Shown one piece after another: positions 1 to 6,387 of a DNA stretch of 17,555 nucleotides. Origin of the DNA: JAJZQD01 sp021847735. GTDB taxonomy: Bacteria > Bacillota > Thermincolia > Thermincolales > UBA2595. Each line of letters opens with the position of its first letter. Within the stretch, counting starts at the first letter, position 1. The position numbers and the translations under genes are program-made. Location of the stretch: contig DAHVYW010000054.1 in the NCBI GenBank assembly GCA_027324025.1, positions 1 to 17,555 of the forward strand. Direction: 5' to 3'. Below the pieces are notes generated by a model that was given only the letters and a program-made list of their open reading frames with translations, had not been told where the DNA came from and made no database searches.

Positions 1-23
1 GCATTTCCGTGAAACGGAAATGC
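1..23 (-). terminator. Terminator hairpin of the cold-shock gene
   Basis: Perfect 9-bp stem (GCATTTCCG / CGGAAATGC) with a 5-base loop, lying 20 bases past the stop codon of the minus-strand cold-shock gene. The expected U-tract would fall outside the window, so the terminator is inferred from stem strength and position. Confidence 0.6.
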
Positions 24-42
24 CCTTTCTCACAGTATTTGA

Positions 43-243
43 TTATCTTACAGAAACAACGTTAGCCGCTTGGGGACCGCGATTGCCTTCTACAACATCA
101 AATTCTACGTTTTGTCCTTCGTCTAAGGTCTTAAACCCTTCACTCTGGATAGCTGAGAAGTGAACGAAAATATCTCCACCTTCATTACTCTCAATAAAAC
201 CAAAACCTTTTTCTGCATTGAACCACTTTACTTTTCCTTGCAT
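43..243 (-). CDS. csp: Cold-shock protein, CspA/CspD family
   Basis: Single-domain cold-shock protein of 66 aa, the usual family length. It begins MQGKVKWFNAEKGFGFI and carries both nucleic-acid-binding motifs of the fold: RNP1 (KGFGFI, residues 12-17) and RNP2-like DIFVHFSAI (about 24-32). Such proteins bind single-stranded RNA and DNA in the cytoplasm and melt or chaperone mRNA, not always only in the cold. The start is fixed by an AAGGAGG site at 252-258. A candidate promoter about 120 bases upstream implies a long 5' leader, which is common for csp genes. The gene is transcribed away from everything else here. Which csp paralogue this is cannot be told. Confidence 0.95.
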   Translation of the reverse strand: MQGKVKWFNAEKGFGFIESNEGGDIFVHFSAIQSEGFKTLDEGQNVEFDVVEGNRGPQAANVVSVR

Positions 244-368
244 TTTGTAGGCCTCCTTAAAATAATTTGAATCAAAAAGCGGAAAAACATTAAAAACCTT
301 TCGTCCTACCTGTACCTAGAGGCCTAAAGATTGTTTCAGTTGTTCTCATCTTTTTAACACTAAATATT

Positions 369-397
369 ATATTACCATAAATTAATTAGTATTGCAA
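369..397 (-). promoter_or_regulatory. Candidate promoter of the cold-shock gene
   Basis: On the minus strand, TTGCAA (392-397) and TAATAT (369-374) are separated by 17 bases. Transcription would begin near 362 and give a leader of about 118 nt before the csp start codon. Neither hexamer is perfect consensus. Confidence 0.4.
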
Positions 398-433
398 GCA
401 ATTTTTAGTGAAATTATTACCTTTGTGAAAACG

Positions 434-484
434 AATACGCTGAGGATTACGGCTGGGCGTACAACGCAGCCAGGCGCTATTTTA
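434..484. repeat. Half copy (A) of the dispersed palindromic repeat
   Basis: This stretch aligns with the right half of the full palindrome at 2654-2705. The shared blocks are ATACGCTGAGGATT, CGTACAACGCAGCCAG and an AT-rich ATTTT end. The matching left half is absent, so this is a truncated copy. The rest of the 244-741 gap holds the csp leader, one copy of a GGTACGRTTCACC motif (620-632) and the promoter of the next gene; no protein-coding gene is supported there. Confidence 0.65.
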
Positions 485-670
485 ATAAACATTTTGATAC
501 TTTTCTGCAATTTAGGGGAATAAACCTTCTTATCCGGTAGTTCCGTTTGAAGCGTTGCGAGAGAAAAGAAGATGGGAGCCACCCCGGCCGAGCATCTAAA
601 AGACTAATTCGACCTTGATGGTACGATTCACCTCTCTGACCCAAAATTCTAAACGAAGTTAAAAATTGTT

Positions 671-706
671 TTGATATTTCATAGACGTTATTATATAATG
701 TCTATG
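671..706 (+). promoter_or_regulatory. Promoter with overlapping palindromic operator
   Basis: TTGATA (671-676) and a perfect TATAAT (694-699) are 17 bases apart. A 27-bp inverted repeat spans 680-706: 12-base arms, outer part CATAGAC / GTCTATG, 11 of 12 positions matching, 3-base spacer. It covers the -10 box and start region, where a bound repressor would block transcription. Autoregulation by the adjacent regulator is an inference. Confidence 0.7.
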
Positions 707-741
707 GTAATAGCAACTAACCATTAAGGGGTGTATGTAAA

Positions 742-1506
742 ATGACTGATATATCTGACCTGTTTTGGCAGGCATCGCTGCAGGACATCAAGCAGGGCTA
801 TAAATACCTACAGCATAGCGATGAATTCATTTGCCTCATATGTGGAACAAGCTTCTCTAACGGTATCATCTACTCTAGCAATGGTCAGTTATATGAAGCC
901 CAAAAATATATTAAAGTCCACATTGCCCAGGGCCATCGTTCAGCCTTCCATTTTCTGCTCAACCTGGATAAAAAATTAACTGGATTAACGGATCATCAGA
1001 AAACCATTCTCGAACTTTTCTATGAAGGTTATAGTGACAATGAGGTGGCTAAAGCACTTAGCACAGGTAGTACATCAACAATCCGCAATCATCGCTTCAC
1101 CCTAAGAGAGAAACAAAAACAAGCTAAAGTATTTTTAGCCATTATGGAACTACTAGGGGAACAGCTACCCAAAAAACATACCTTTATCGAAATCCCACGC
1201 AGCTCCAAGAAAGTAGATGATCGTTTTGCCATTACTGAACAAGAAAGCGAAAAAATTTTAGCTGCCTATTTTAAGCAAGGACCGGGCGGCCCTCTTGACT
1301 CGTTCCCTCTTAAAGAAAAAAAGAGAGTGGCCATCTTAAGGCATCTCGTGAAGTATTTTGATGCCAACAAAACCTATACTGAAAAAGAAGTAAACGCTAT
1401 TTTGAAGAAATTCTACGACGACTATGTACTGCTGCGTCGTTATTTAATCGAATACGGCTTTATGGACCGAACTCAGGATGGGAGTTCGTACTGGGTTAAA
1501 CTTTAG
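742..1506 (+). CDS. DUF2087-domain transcriptional regulator with LuxR-type HTH
   Basis: 254-aa likely DNA-binding regulator. The N-terminal part has a CxxC pair (C31, C34) followed by H60 and H65, which could bind zinc. Residues about 80-125 (LTDHQKTILELFYEGYSDNE onward) form a LuxR/sigma-4-like helix-turn-helix. Residues about 186-252 match DUF2087: FPLKEKKR, then YTEKEVNAIL, then YDDYVLLRRYLIEYGFMDR, then YWV. The start codon follows an AAGGGGTG site. The promoter carries a palindrome that this protein may bind itself. A short GIY-YIG-like ORF follows it, a pairing I recall from other Firmicutes. Its ligand and targets are unknown. Confidence 0.85.
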   Translation: MTDISDLFWQASLQDIKQGYKYLQHSDEFICLICGTSFSNGIIYSSNGQLYEAQKYIKVHIAQGHRSAFHFLLNLDKKLTGLTDHQKTILELFYEGYSDNEVAKALSTGSTSTIRNHRFTLREKQKQAKVFLAIMELLGEQLPKKHTFIEIPRSSKKVDDRFAITEQESEKILAAYFKQGPGGPLDSFPLKEKKRVAILRHLVKYFDANKTYTEKEVNAILKKFYDDYVLLRRYLIEYGFMDRTQDGSSYWVKL

Positions 1507-1550
1507 CTGGAAGTAGTACTTTACCAATGAAGAAAAGGAGTTGAACAACG

Positions 1551-1706
1551 TTGGATAGACGGAAAGAACTCAAATTAACATACAAACTAAATCCTCGTCC
1601 CATGGGAGTGTACCAGATAAAAAATCATATTAACGGAAAAATTCTCCTCGGCAGCAGCATGAATATATCAGGGATCTTCAATTGTTGCGACAGCTTTGAA
1701 GTGTAA
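1551..1706 (+). pseudogene. Truncated GIY-YIG-like protein
   Basis: A 51-codon ORF starts at TTG (1551) behind an AAGGAG site at 1535-1540. Its product begins DRRKELKLTYK and contains GVYQIKN (19-25), NGK (28-30) and LLGSSMN (32-38). This resembles the N-terminal part of small GIY-YIG family proteins with the motif order GVYxIKN, NGKxxxGS, NLxGxxNR. In those proteins the fold continues well past this point. Here the reading becomes FNCCDSFEV and stops, and no continuation is visible downstream in any frame I read. It is most likely a decayed gene, though a short expressed peptide is possible. It was too short and has a TTG start, so it is easily missed. Confidence 0.5.
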
Positions 1707-1764
1707 TCTGTGATATACTGGTAGTATAGGTAGATTTTTGTCTGCCTTGGATGGAGGTATAACT

Positions 1765-1806
1765 ATGGAAAACAAGCTCGAACCCAAAAAACAACTGACT
1801 ACATGA
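1765..1806 (+). pseudogene. Possible gene-start remnant, 13 codons
   Basis: A good ribosome site (GGAGG, 1753-1757) precedes ATG and a 13-codon ORF reading MENKLEPKKQLTT. This looks like the preserved start of a deleted gene rather than a functional product. No homology is claimed. Together with the truncated GIY-YIG ORF it accounts for most of the 1507-1875 gap. Confidence 0.25.
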
Positions 1807-1875
1807 CTTTATTTAGGGTAATATGAGCATAAAAAAGGTGATAGATTATGGCTATAAGCAAAGGAGTGAGTTCTT

Positions 1876-2472
1876 ATGGAAGAGACTATATTAAATGCAA
1901 TTGAAAGGACTACGCAATCTAAAAAATTTAGAGAAAGCGGTTTTATACCCGGTGTGCTTTACGGGGATAATATTTCGAAGGCGACTTCCGTTAAATTTGA
2001 GACATCAGACCTGATAAAAATCCTTGCCAACCATGGTTCTAATGCAAAAGTGTGGGTTAAGTATGGCAGCAACAAGAAATTCGGATTTATTAAGGAAGTT
2101 CAAAGGAATCCTATTACAAGGCAAGTCAATCATATAGATATACATCTTGTTTCGCAAAATCACGAGGTAAAAATGCAGCTCCCTATCACCTTCAAAGGCA
2201 GGGAAAACTTGGAGAAAAGAATACTGCTGCTTCAGGTTTACAAATCCGAGATAGATGTTTTGGGAAAAGCGGCCTTGATGCCTGATGTAGTGGTTATTGA
2301 CGTATCAGAAAAGAAGCTGGGAGATACGATTACCTTAAATGATTTTGCTTTAGACAAACAGATAAAAATAAGTGATAGAGAAGACGAAATCTACGGAATA
2401 ATAACGCCTCTAAGGGAGCAGCCTGTTGAGGAGCCTGCGGAAGCTGAACCAATTGAAAAAACTACGGCATAA
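1876..2472 (+). CDS. ctc: Ribosomal protein L25 / general stress protein Ctc
   Basis: 198-aa member of the L25/TL5/CTC family, which binds 5S rRNA in the large ribosomal subunit. The N-terminal L25 domain (about 4-92) shows the family pattern: xxRxxxxSKKFRESGFIPGVLYG (split here as SKKFRESG and FIPGVLYG), then FIKEVQRNPITRQVNHIDIH. The C-terminal beta domain (about 98-185) includes LPITFKGRE and a PDVVVIDVSEKKLGDTI segment. An acidic Glu/Pro-rich tail ends the protein, as in other CTC proteins. ATG 1876 follows AAGGAG at 1861-1866. It is alone, followed by a hairpin, with no link to the neighbouring genes. In Bacillus the ctc gene is stress-induced; no such promoter is evident here. Confidence 0.93.
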   Translation: MEETILNAIERTTQSKKFRESGFIPGVLYGDNISKATSVKFETSDLIKILANHGSNAKVWVKYGSNKKFGFIKEVQRNPITRQVNHIDIHLVSQNHEVKMQLPITFKGRENLEKRILLLQVYKSEIDVLGKAALMPDVVVIDVSEKKLGDTITLNDFALDKQIKISDREDEIYGIITPLREQPVEEPAEAEPIEKTTA

Positions 2473-2512
2473 CAACTAAGTGGCTTGTTAATAAAAGCAA
2501 GATGAAACAGCC

Positions 2513-2543
2513 TGAACCCTTATCTCTAAGGGTTCAAGCCATT
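2513..2543 (+). terminator. Hairpin after ctc
   Basis: Perfect 10-bp stem (TGAACCCTTA / TAAGGGTTCA, 2513-2522 and 2527-2536) with a 4-base loop. The U-run after it is weak (ATTTTG), so termination may be partial. Confidence 0.55.
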
Positions 2544-2599
2544 TTGCACCGTTACTTATGTTACAGTTCACCCCTTTTTAGCCCCGCTGACCCAGGGGT

Positions 2600-2706
2600 A
2601 GAAAAATGGCATCTGGCAAGGCGTACGACCGACCGCAACCGGAAGCGTATTAATATACGCTGAGGATTGCGGTCGGTCGTACAACGCAGCCAGATGCCAT
2701 TTTTCT
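2600..2706. repeat. Complete copy (B) of the palindromic repeat, 107 bp
   Basis: Three nested inverted repeats share one axis: an outer 18-bp stem AGAAAAATGGCATCTGGC (2600-2617 with 2689-2706), a 16-bp stem GTACGACCGACCGCAA (2623-2638 with 2667-2682), and a 7-bp stem AGCGTAT (2644-2650 with 2655-2661). All three are perfect. The left flank CTGACCCAGGGGT (2587-2599) is shared with other copies, but the right flank is not. No protein is encoded. It could form a cruciform or, if transcribed, one long hairpin. Confidence 0.85.
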
Positions 2707-2832
2707 CAGCATGCAAAAATTACTTGTGGTACGGTTCACCGTATCTCAAAACCCATACAGAAAACATTCCTATATTGCTGCTTTTATGAACCGACATAGG
2801 GGCTTGTTATGATTGACATTGTGCTATAAAAG

Positions 2833-2896
2833 TTAGAAATATTTTAGTATTTAATTAGTAATTTGTTTAGTATTGTGTTAGTATTAATGTAGTAGT
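2833..2896. repeat. 11-bp-phased TTAGTATT repeats upstream of fic
   Basis: Six related octamers begin at 2833 (TTAGAAAT), 2844 (TTAGTATT), 2855 (TTAGTAAT), 2867 (TTAGTATT), 2878 (TTAGTATT) and 2889 (GTAGTAGT). The steps are 11, 11, 12, 11 and 11 bases, so they lie on one face of the helix. They end about 55 bases before the fic start codon. Possible roles are a cooperative operator or bent promoter DNA. Confidence 0.6.
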
Positions 2897-2951
2897 AAAA
2901 TAGTTTTAAACCATATAGTTTTGGATATACTGCATGACGGAGGTATTTTAA

Positions 2952-4223
2952 ATGAATAACGAAGTAATTCAGTCTTTGATTGAAGCATATACAGAGACAC
3001 GATATTTAAACAAAAAAGAAATAATCTACAGGATAAAACCACCAACTAAAATTGAAGAAGTTTGGCCTATCATAAAAGAATTTCGGAACAACCACGGGTT
3101 GACTACGCCATTAAAAGACCAACAGAACAATAGTTTTTGGTTTTACTTACCTCAGTCAACGATGAAACACCTAGAATTAATTGATAGGACCGCGACCGAT
3201 AACATATTTCAACATGCTCAAAAACCGGTACAACGCTCAATAATTTTAGATGCACTAATCGATGAAGCTTTTAATTCAAGCGTTATAGAAGGCGCTTTTT
3301 CAACCAAAAGAAGAACAAAAGAAATGGTTGAAAAGAAGCTTAAACCCTCTAATAAGAGTGAACAGATGATAATAAACAATTTCAATGCTTTAGATTTTAT
3401 TTTGCTTAACCTGAGCAGCCCTTTAGATGAAGACATGATTTTGTCTATCTATAGAATCTTAACAAAAAACGCTGTAGACGAGGGATGTGAGGTAGAAAAG
3501 TACAGAGATGATTTGGTATTTGTATGCGATGTAAATAGCACTCAACCTATATTTACGGCTCCCCCTCATACACAAGTTCAATCTCTAATGGACGCACTTG
3601 TTGAATTTATTCGTACGCCAGATGATTTACACCCAGTTATTAAATCATGTATTATTCACTTCTATTTTGTTTATATTCACCCGTTTTTTGATGGGAACGG
3701 CAGAACCGCCAGGGCTATTTCTTACATGTATCTTTTACAAAAAGGATTTGATTTCTTCAAATTCTTTTCAATTTCATCAGTTGTTAGAGAACAAAAAACA
3801 AAATACTATAAAGCAATTAAAGAAACTGAAGACTTCGAAAGTGACTTGTCTTACTTTATTAACTTTTATGTAGAAATGATACTGGATTCAATCCTACGTA
3901 TAATGGATAAGTTCAATCGAGAGTATGGATACAGATTAGTATTGGCGTATTTAAATCAAGCCGGAATAATACTGTCTCAACGTCAGAAAAAGGCTATAAA
4001 CATTTTTATGAAAGCGGACAAGAATTATACTACGATTGACGAATATTCAAAAAAGCTGAAGGTAACATATGAAACGGCAAGATCAGACCTTACTCAGTTG
4101 TCAGAACTAGGTTTATTCAAAAAGTCCAAAATAAGCCGACGGTTTATATACACCATAATTGACCTTGATGACATTATTCAAAAGTTTAATGATTTAAAAT
4201 GGACTCCCAAACTAAATAAATAG
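2952..4223 (+). CDS. Fic-domain AMP-transferase with N-terminal inhibitory helix and winged HTH
   Basis: 423-aa Fic protein. The catalytic motif HPFFDGNGRTAR lies at residues 243-254 and matches HPFxxGNGRxxR, so the enzyme should be able to transfer AMP from ATP (or a related nucleotide) to a hydroxyl on a target protein. An inhibitory motif [S/T]xxxE[G/N] is present upstream (S109 to E113-G114, SSVIEG), which makes this a class II, self-inhibited Fic protein needing no separate antitoxin. The last roughly 80 residues (SQRQKKAINIF, then YTTIDEYSKKLKVTYETARS, then LGLFKK) form a winged helix-turn-helix. ATG follows GGAGGTATTTTAA. It is monocistronic with a strong terminator. The target is unknown; the HTH may bind the phased repeats in its own promoter region. 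Confidence 0.92.
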   Translation: MNNEVIQSLIEAYTETRYLNKKEIIYRIKPPTKIEEVWPIIKEFRNNHGLTTPLKDQQNNSFWFYLPQSTMKHLELIDRTATDNIFQHAQKPVQRSIILDALIDEAFNSSVIEGAFSTKRRTKEMVEKKLKPSNKSEQMIINNFNALDFILLNLSSPLDEDMILSIYRILTKNAVDEGCEVEKYRDDLVFVCDVNSTQPIFTAPPHTQVQSLMDALVEFIRTPDDLHPVIKSCIIHFYFVYIHPFFDGNGRTARAISYMYLLQKGFDFFKFFSISSVVREQKTKYYKAIKETEDFESDLSYFINFYVEMILDSILRIMDKFNREYGYRLVLAYLNQAGIILSQRQKKAINIFMKADKNYTTIDEYSKKLKVTYETARSDLTQLSELGLFKKSKISRRFIYTIIDLDDIIQKFNDLKWTPKLNK

Positions 4224-4237
4224 CTCCGTAACAATAT

Positions 4238-4268
4238 AAGACCTGCTTGTTTTGCAGGTCTTTTTTTT
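4238..4268 (+). terminator. Intrinsic terminator of fic
   Basis: Stem AAGACCTGC / GCAGGTCTT with a 7-base loop, running directly into eight or more T residues, 15 bases past the fic stop codon. Confidence 0.93.
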
Positions 4269-4290
4269 CTTTACTCACTCAATTGAAGCG

Positions 4291-4342
4291 TGCCCCCGGC
4301 TGACCCAGGGGCAGAAAAATGGCTCCTGGCAAGGCGTACGGC
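4291..4342. repeat. Left half (C) of a palindromic repeat split by the IS
   Basis: It contains CTGACCCAGGGGCAGAAAAA, then TGGCTCCTGGCAAGGCGTACG, closely matching the left half of copy B (2587-2626). The match ends within a few bases of the IS terminal repeat. Its inverted partner is at 5814-5866. Confidence 0.75.
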
Positions 4343-5813
4343 CAATGTCATCAAGCTACAAAACCAATATTTTACAAACTGCTTTTTTGATTGGTTTTAT
4401 ATTTGCTTCTTGATAATGCCATCGGTTTTCTTTCATTTTGTCTACCCGGTCTTATTGGAACAGAGCTTTTTGAGACCTGACCCATTATGTCTTTAAACAT
4501 TTTGTCCCGTTTTCTTTTGCTCTTTTCAAGCACCATTAAGATGAATTTGTCCTTAAGTGTTCCAATAAGAATGTTCAAATTGGTTTTGTAATCATGCTTT
4601 AGACTTTTGTCACTATTTCTGTTTTCAATAATTTCATCACCCTCTTGCCTTGCCAGTTCAACCATGTTTGATAAATATATAGTTACGTAAAAATCCTGCT
4701 CAATGGCTATTTTAGTAGTTCCGGTGAAGTTTGTTAATTCAAGTCTGTTTTTCAATTCGTCAAACTTTGTTTCTATGCCCCATCTTTTGAAATACAGACT
4801 TTTGAAATCTTCGCTAGTGAACTCTTTATCCAACAAACTCGTTATTAGTATCTCTTCAACGCCTGAGGGAAGTGAAACCCTTAAAACCCTCACTGGATAT
4901 GTATTTTGTTTGTACCTAATCTCAGCTACCTGGTCCACTTTTTTTGCATTTATTACGGCTGTTGTAAAATTAACTTTAGATCTCATTACAAAATCAATTC
5001 CGTTTTCAAACAGGAATGAAATAAAATCCGCAGACGGATATCCCCTATCGAAGAGAATCAGTTCTTTCTTGGATATATCTTTTATCATTGATGATATCAA
5101 AAACTTAGCTATATCCCGTTCTGAAGAGTCGTACCTATCTATTTTGCTTTTAATGACTATATTGTTCACTACGTCATAGAGGCAAGACATCCGGGCTCTG
5201 GCAGTTTTACCGTTTTGGTTTTCAGCGTAGCCAAATTCTGTTCTTAAAGTTTCTGTATTTGGTATCTCTAAAATACTGCCGTCAATGGCACTTAATCTAT
5301 AACCGTTCCACAGTTCATAAGTGCTGCATTCTTCGTAAATTACCTTATTTATTCTGTCGTTCAACTCTATAAATGCTTTGGGTTCAATTTTTTGTCTGGC
5401 TTCTGAGTACGCTTGTTTTGACACCGGCAGTCCTCTCTTTTGCACTATTTCAAAAAAATTGTTTAACTCAACCTGCAGAGACTTTTTGATCATATTCATC
5501 ATAAAAAGCATCGTGTCTTTAAAACCAAGTTTCCCATTCCTCGAAAAATATTCCGGTTTAACTCTATTGGAACATTTATATGAGTAATCATTAAGCATAG
5601 CTTGAGTTGCTAAAAGAGCAGGATTAAAACATTTTTTAACTGCCATCAAAATCACCTTTAATCGATTGATACACAATAAACTGTGTCCATATCGATTTTG
5701 GGGCGATTTCTGAAAAGTCAAGTGTTTTCTGCGTTTTTGGTCACTTATTTGAAATATTTTTTCGGTTTTTCATGCTTTCTGTCATATTCTTACATCTTAG
5801 CTTGATGACATTG
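4343..5813. mobile_element. IS4-family insertion sequence, about 1.47 kb
   Basis: The element is bounded by perfect 16-bp terminal inverted repeats: CAATGTCATCAAGCTA at 4343-4358 and its complement at 5798-5813. It carries one transposase gene on the minus strand, intact by reading frame. The transposase stop codon is only 13 bases from the left repeat. No clear direct target duplication is visible. Instead the flanks (GGCAAGGCGTACGGC and CCCGTGCGCCTTGCC) are inverted repeats of each other, because the element sits at the centre of a palindrome. Confidence 0.88.
4372..5646 (-). CDS. IS4-family DDE transposase
   Basis: 424-aa transposase that would cut and paste its element. The catalytic triad is recognisable: Asp in LSAIDGS, Asp in ILFDRGYPS, and Glu in the IS4 signature YFKRWGIETKFDELK, which fits Y-x2-R-x3-E-x6-K exactly. 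The C-terminal tail is basic. The start chosen is the ATG at 5646 (MAVKKCFNP), which follows AAAGGTGA at 5651-5658; a longer open frame reaches 5721 but lacks a ribosome site. No stop or frameshift interrupts it, so the element may be active. The leader 5691-5742 resembles the last 100 bases of the window, which suggests a related element there. Confidence 0.92.
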   Translation of the reverse strand: MAVKKCFNPALLATQAMLNDYSYKCSNRVKPEYFSRNGKLGFKDTMLFMMNMIKKSLQVELNNFFEIVQKRGLPVSKQAYSEARQKIEPKAFIELNDRINKVIYEECSTYELWNGYRLSAIDGSILEIPNTETLRTEFGYAENQNGKTARARMSCLYDVVNNIVIKSKIDRYDSSERDIAKFLISSMIKDISKKELILFDRGYPSADFISFLFENGIDFVMRSKVNFTTAVINAKKVDQVAEIRYKQNTYPVRVLRVSLPSGVEEILITSLLDKEFTSEDFKSLYFKRWGIETKFDELKNRLELTNFTGTTKIAIEQDFYVTIYLSNMVELARQEGDEIIENRNSDKSLKHDYKTNLNILIGTLKDKFILMVLEKSKRKRDKMFKDIMGQVSKSSVPIRPGRQNERKPMALSRSKYKTNQKSSL

Positions 5814-5866
5814 CCCGTGCGCCTTGCCAGAAGGCATTTTTCTACCCCTGGGTCGGAATTGGGGCC
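5814..5866. repeat. Palindromic repeat copy D, first unit of a three-unit array
   Basis: Contains the core GCCAGAAGGCATTTTTCTAC at 5826-5845, then CTGGGTCGGAATTGGGG. It is the inverted partner of copy C on the other side of the IS and the first of three same-orientation cores. The spacer after it (5867-6010) has hairpins GGTGGTC-TGCG-GACCACC (5892-5909) and a 13-bp one-mismatch stem AGCGGCAAAAGTC / GACTCTTGCCGCT (5949-5978), itself enclosed by CCACCACA / TGTGGTTGG. Confidence 0.75.
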
Positions 5867-6010
5867 AGGTGGGGCGACGACTAGGGGCCTCGGTGGTCTG
5901 CGGACCACCATCGGGGATTGCGTGAAATGTCCACCACACAAACATTGCAGCGGCAAAAGTCTGTTGACTCTTGCCGCTTTGCCTTTAACGCCTGTGGTTG
6001 GGGTTGACCA

Positions 6011-6059
6011 AGCGTCTAGCCAGAAGGCATTTTTCTACCTCTAGGTCGGTACTTAGGCC
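6011..6059. repeat. Palindromic repeat copy E, second array unit
   Basis: Core GCCAGAAGGCATTTTTCTAC at 6019-6038, identical over 20 bases to the cores of D and F, then CTAGGTCGGTACTTAGG. It starts 193 bases after core D. No convincing gene lies in 5814-6560; short open frames there run across the repeats. Confidence 0.75.
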
Positions 6060-6162
6060 ATGGTTGTTGCGACAGTCTGCGCGCTTAGGGTAAGACCAGC
6101 AAAGGCTCGCCTTCTTATGGATTTTTTCATGTGGGAAAGTTACCTTCTGGACTGCGTTGCCC

Positions 6163-6288
6163 GGGCTGTCCCAATCCGCGAAGTCGGGGGCTCCCCCATT
6201 TTGTCGGAACGCCTGACTTTGCCTTCTAAGTCAGGGGTTTCGGTAATAAAATGGGGGCTCGGCAGTACGCCTCCGGTTGGGACAGCCC
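6163..6288. repeat. Large three-stem hairpin between array units E and F
   Basis: Nested stems on one axis: GGGCTGTCCCAA / TTGGGACAGCCC (6163-6174, 6277-6288), CCCCCATTTT / AAAATGGGGG (6193-6202, 6248-6257) and CCTGACTT / AAGTCAGG (6212-6219, 6228-6235). All 30 base pairs are perfect. It could be a structured RNA or a DNA palindrome. No U-tract follows, so it is not an ordinary terminator. Confidence 0.7.
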
Positions 6289-6290
6289 TG

Positions 6291-6387
6291 GCGCCTTGCC
6301 AGAAGGCATTTTTCTACGTCTGGGTCGGAATTGGGGTGTGTTTGCCGGGACAGGCTGCGGACGTCAGACTCCGCCCTGTGGAACACA
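6291..6387. repeat. Palindromic repeat copy F and its trailing hairpin
   Basis: Core GCCAGAAGGCATTTTTCTAC at 6298-6317, 279 bases after core E, then CTGGGTCGGAATTGGGG as in copy D. It is followed by a compact hairpin (6337-6387) with segments TGTGTT / AACACA, CC / GG, ACAGG / CCTGT and GCGG / CCGC closing a loop. Beyond it, 6388-6564 shows only small stems (for example GGGG-ACATAAA-CCCC near 6440-6453) and no gene. Confidence 0.7.

Noticed and set aside
382..582. 66-codon minus-strand ORF between csp and the DUF2087 gene
   Set aside because: It crosses the truncated palindromic repeat, has no ribosome site and no recognisable protein pattern.
6163..6288. Large hairpin considered as a known riboswitch or as 6S or SRP RNA
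   Set aside because: No conserved core of those classes could be matched, there is no clear promoter or U-tract, and it is part of the repeat array.
5814..6337. CRISPR array
   Set aside because: Only three cores, with spacers of about 170-260 bases that contain their own hairpins, and no cas genes in the window.
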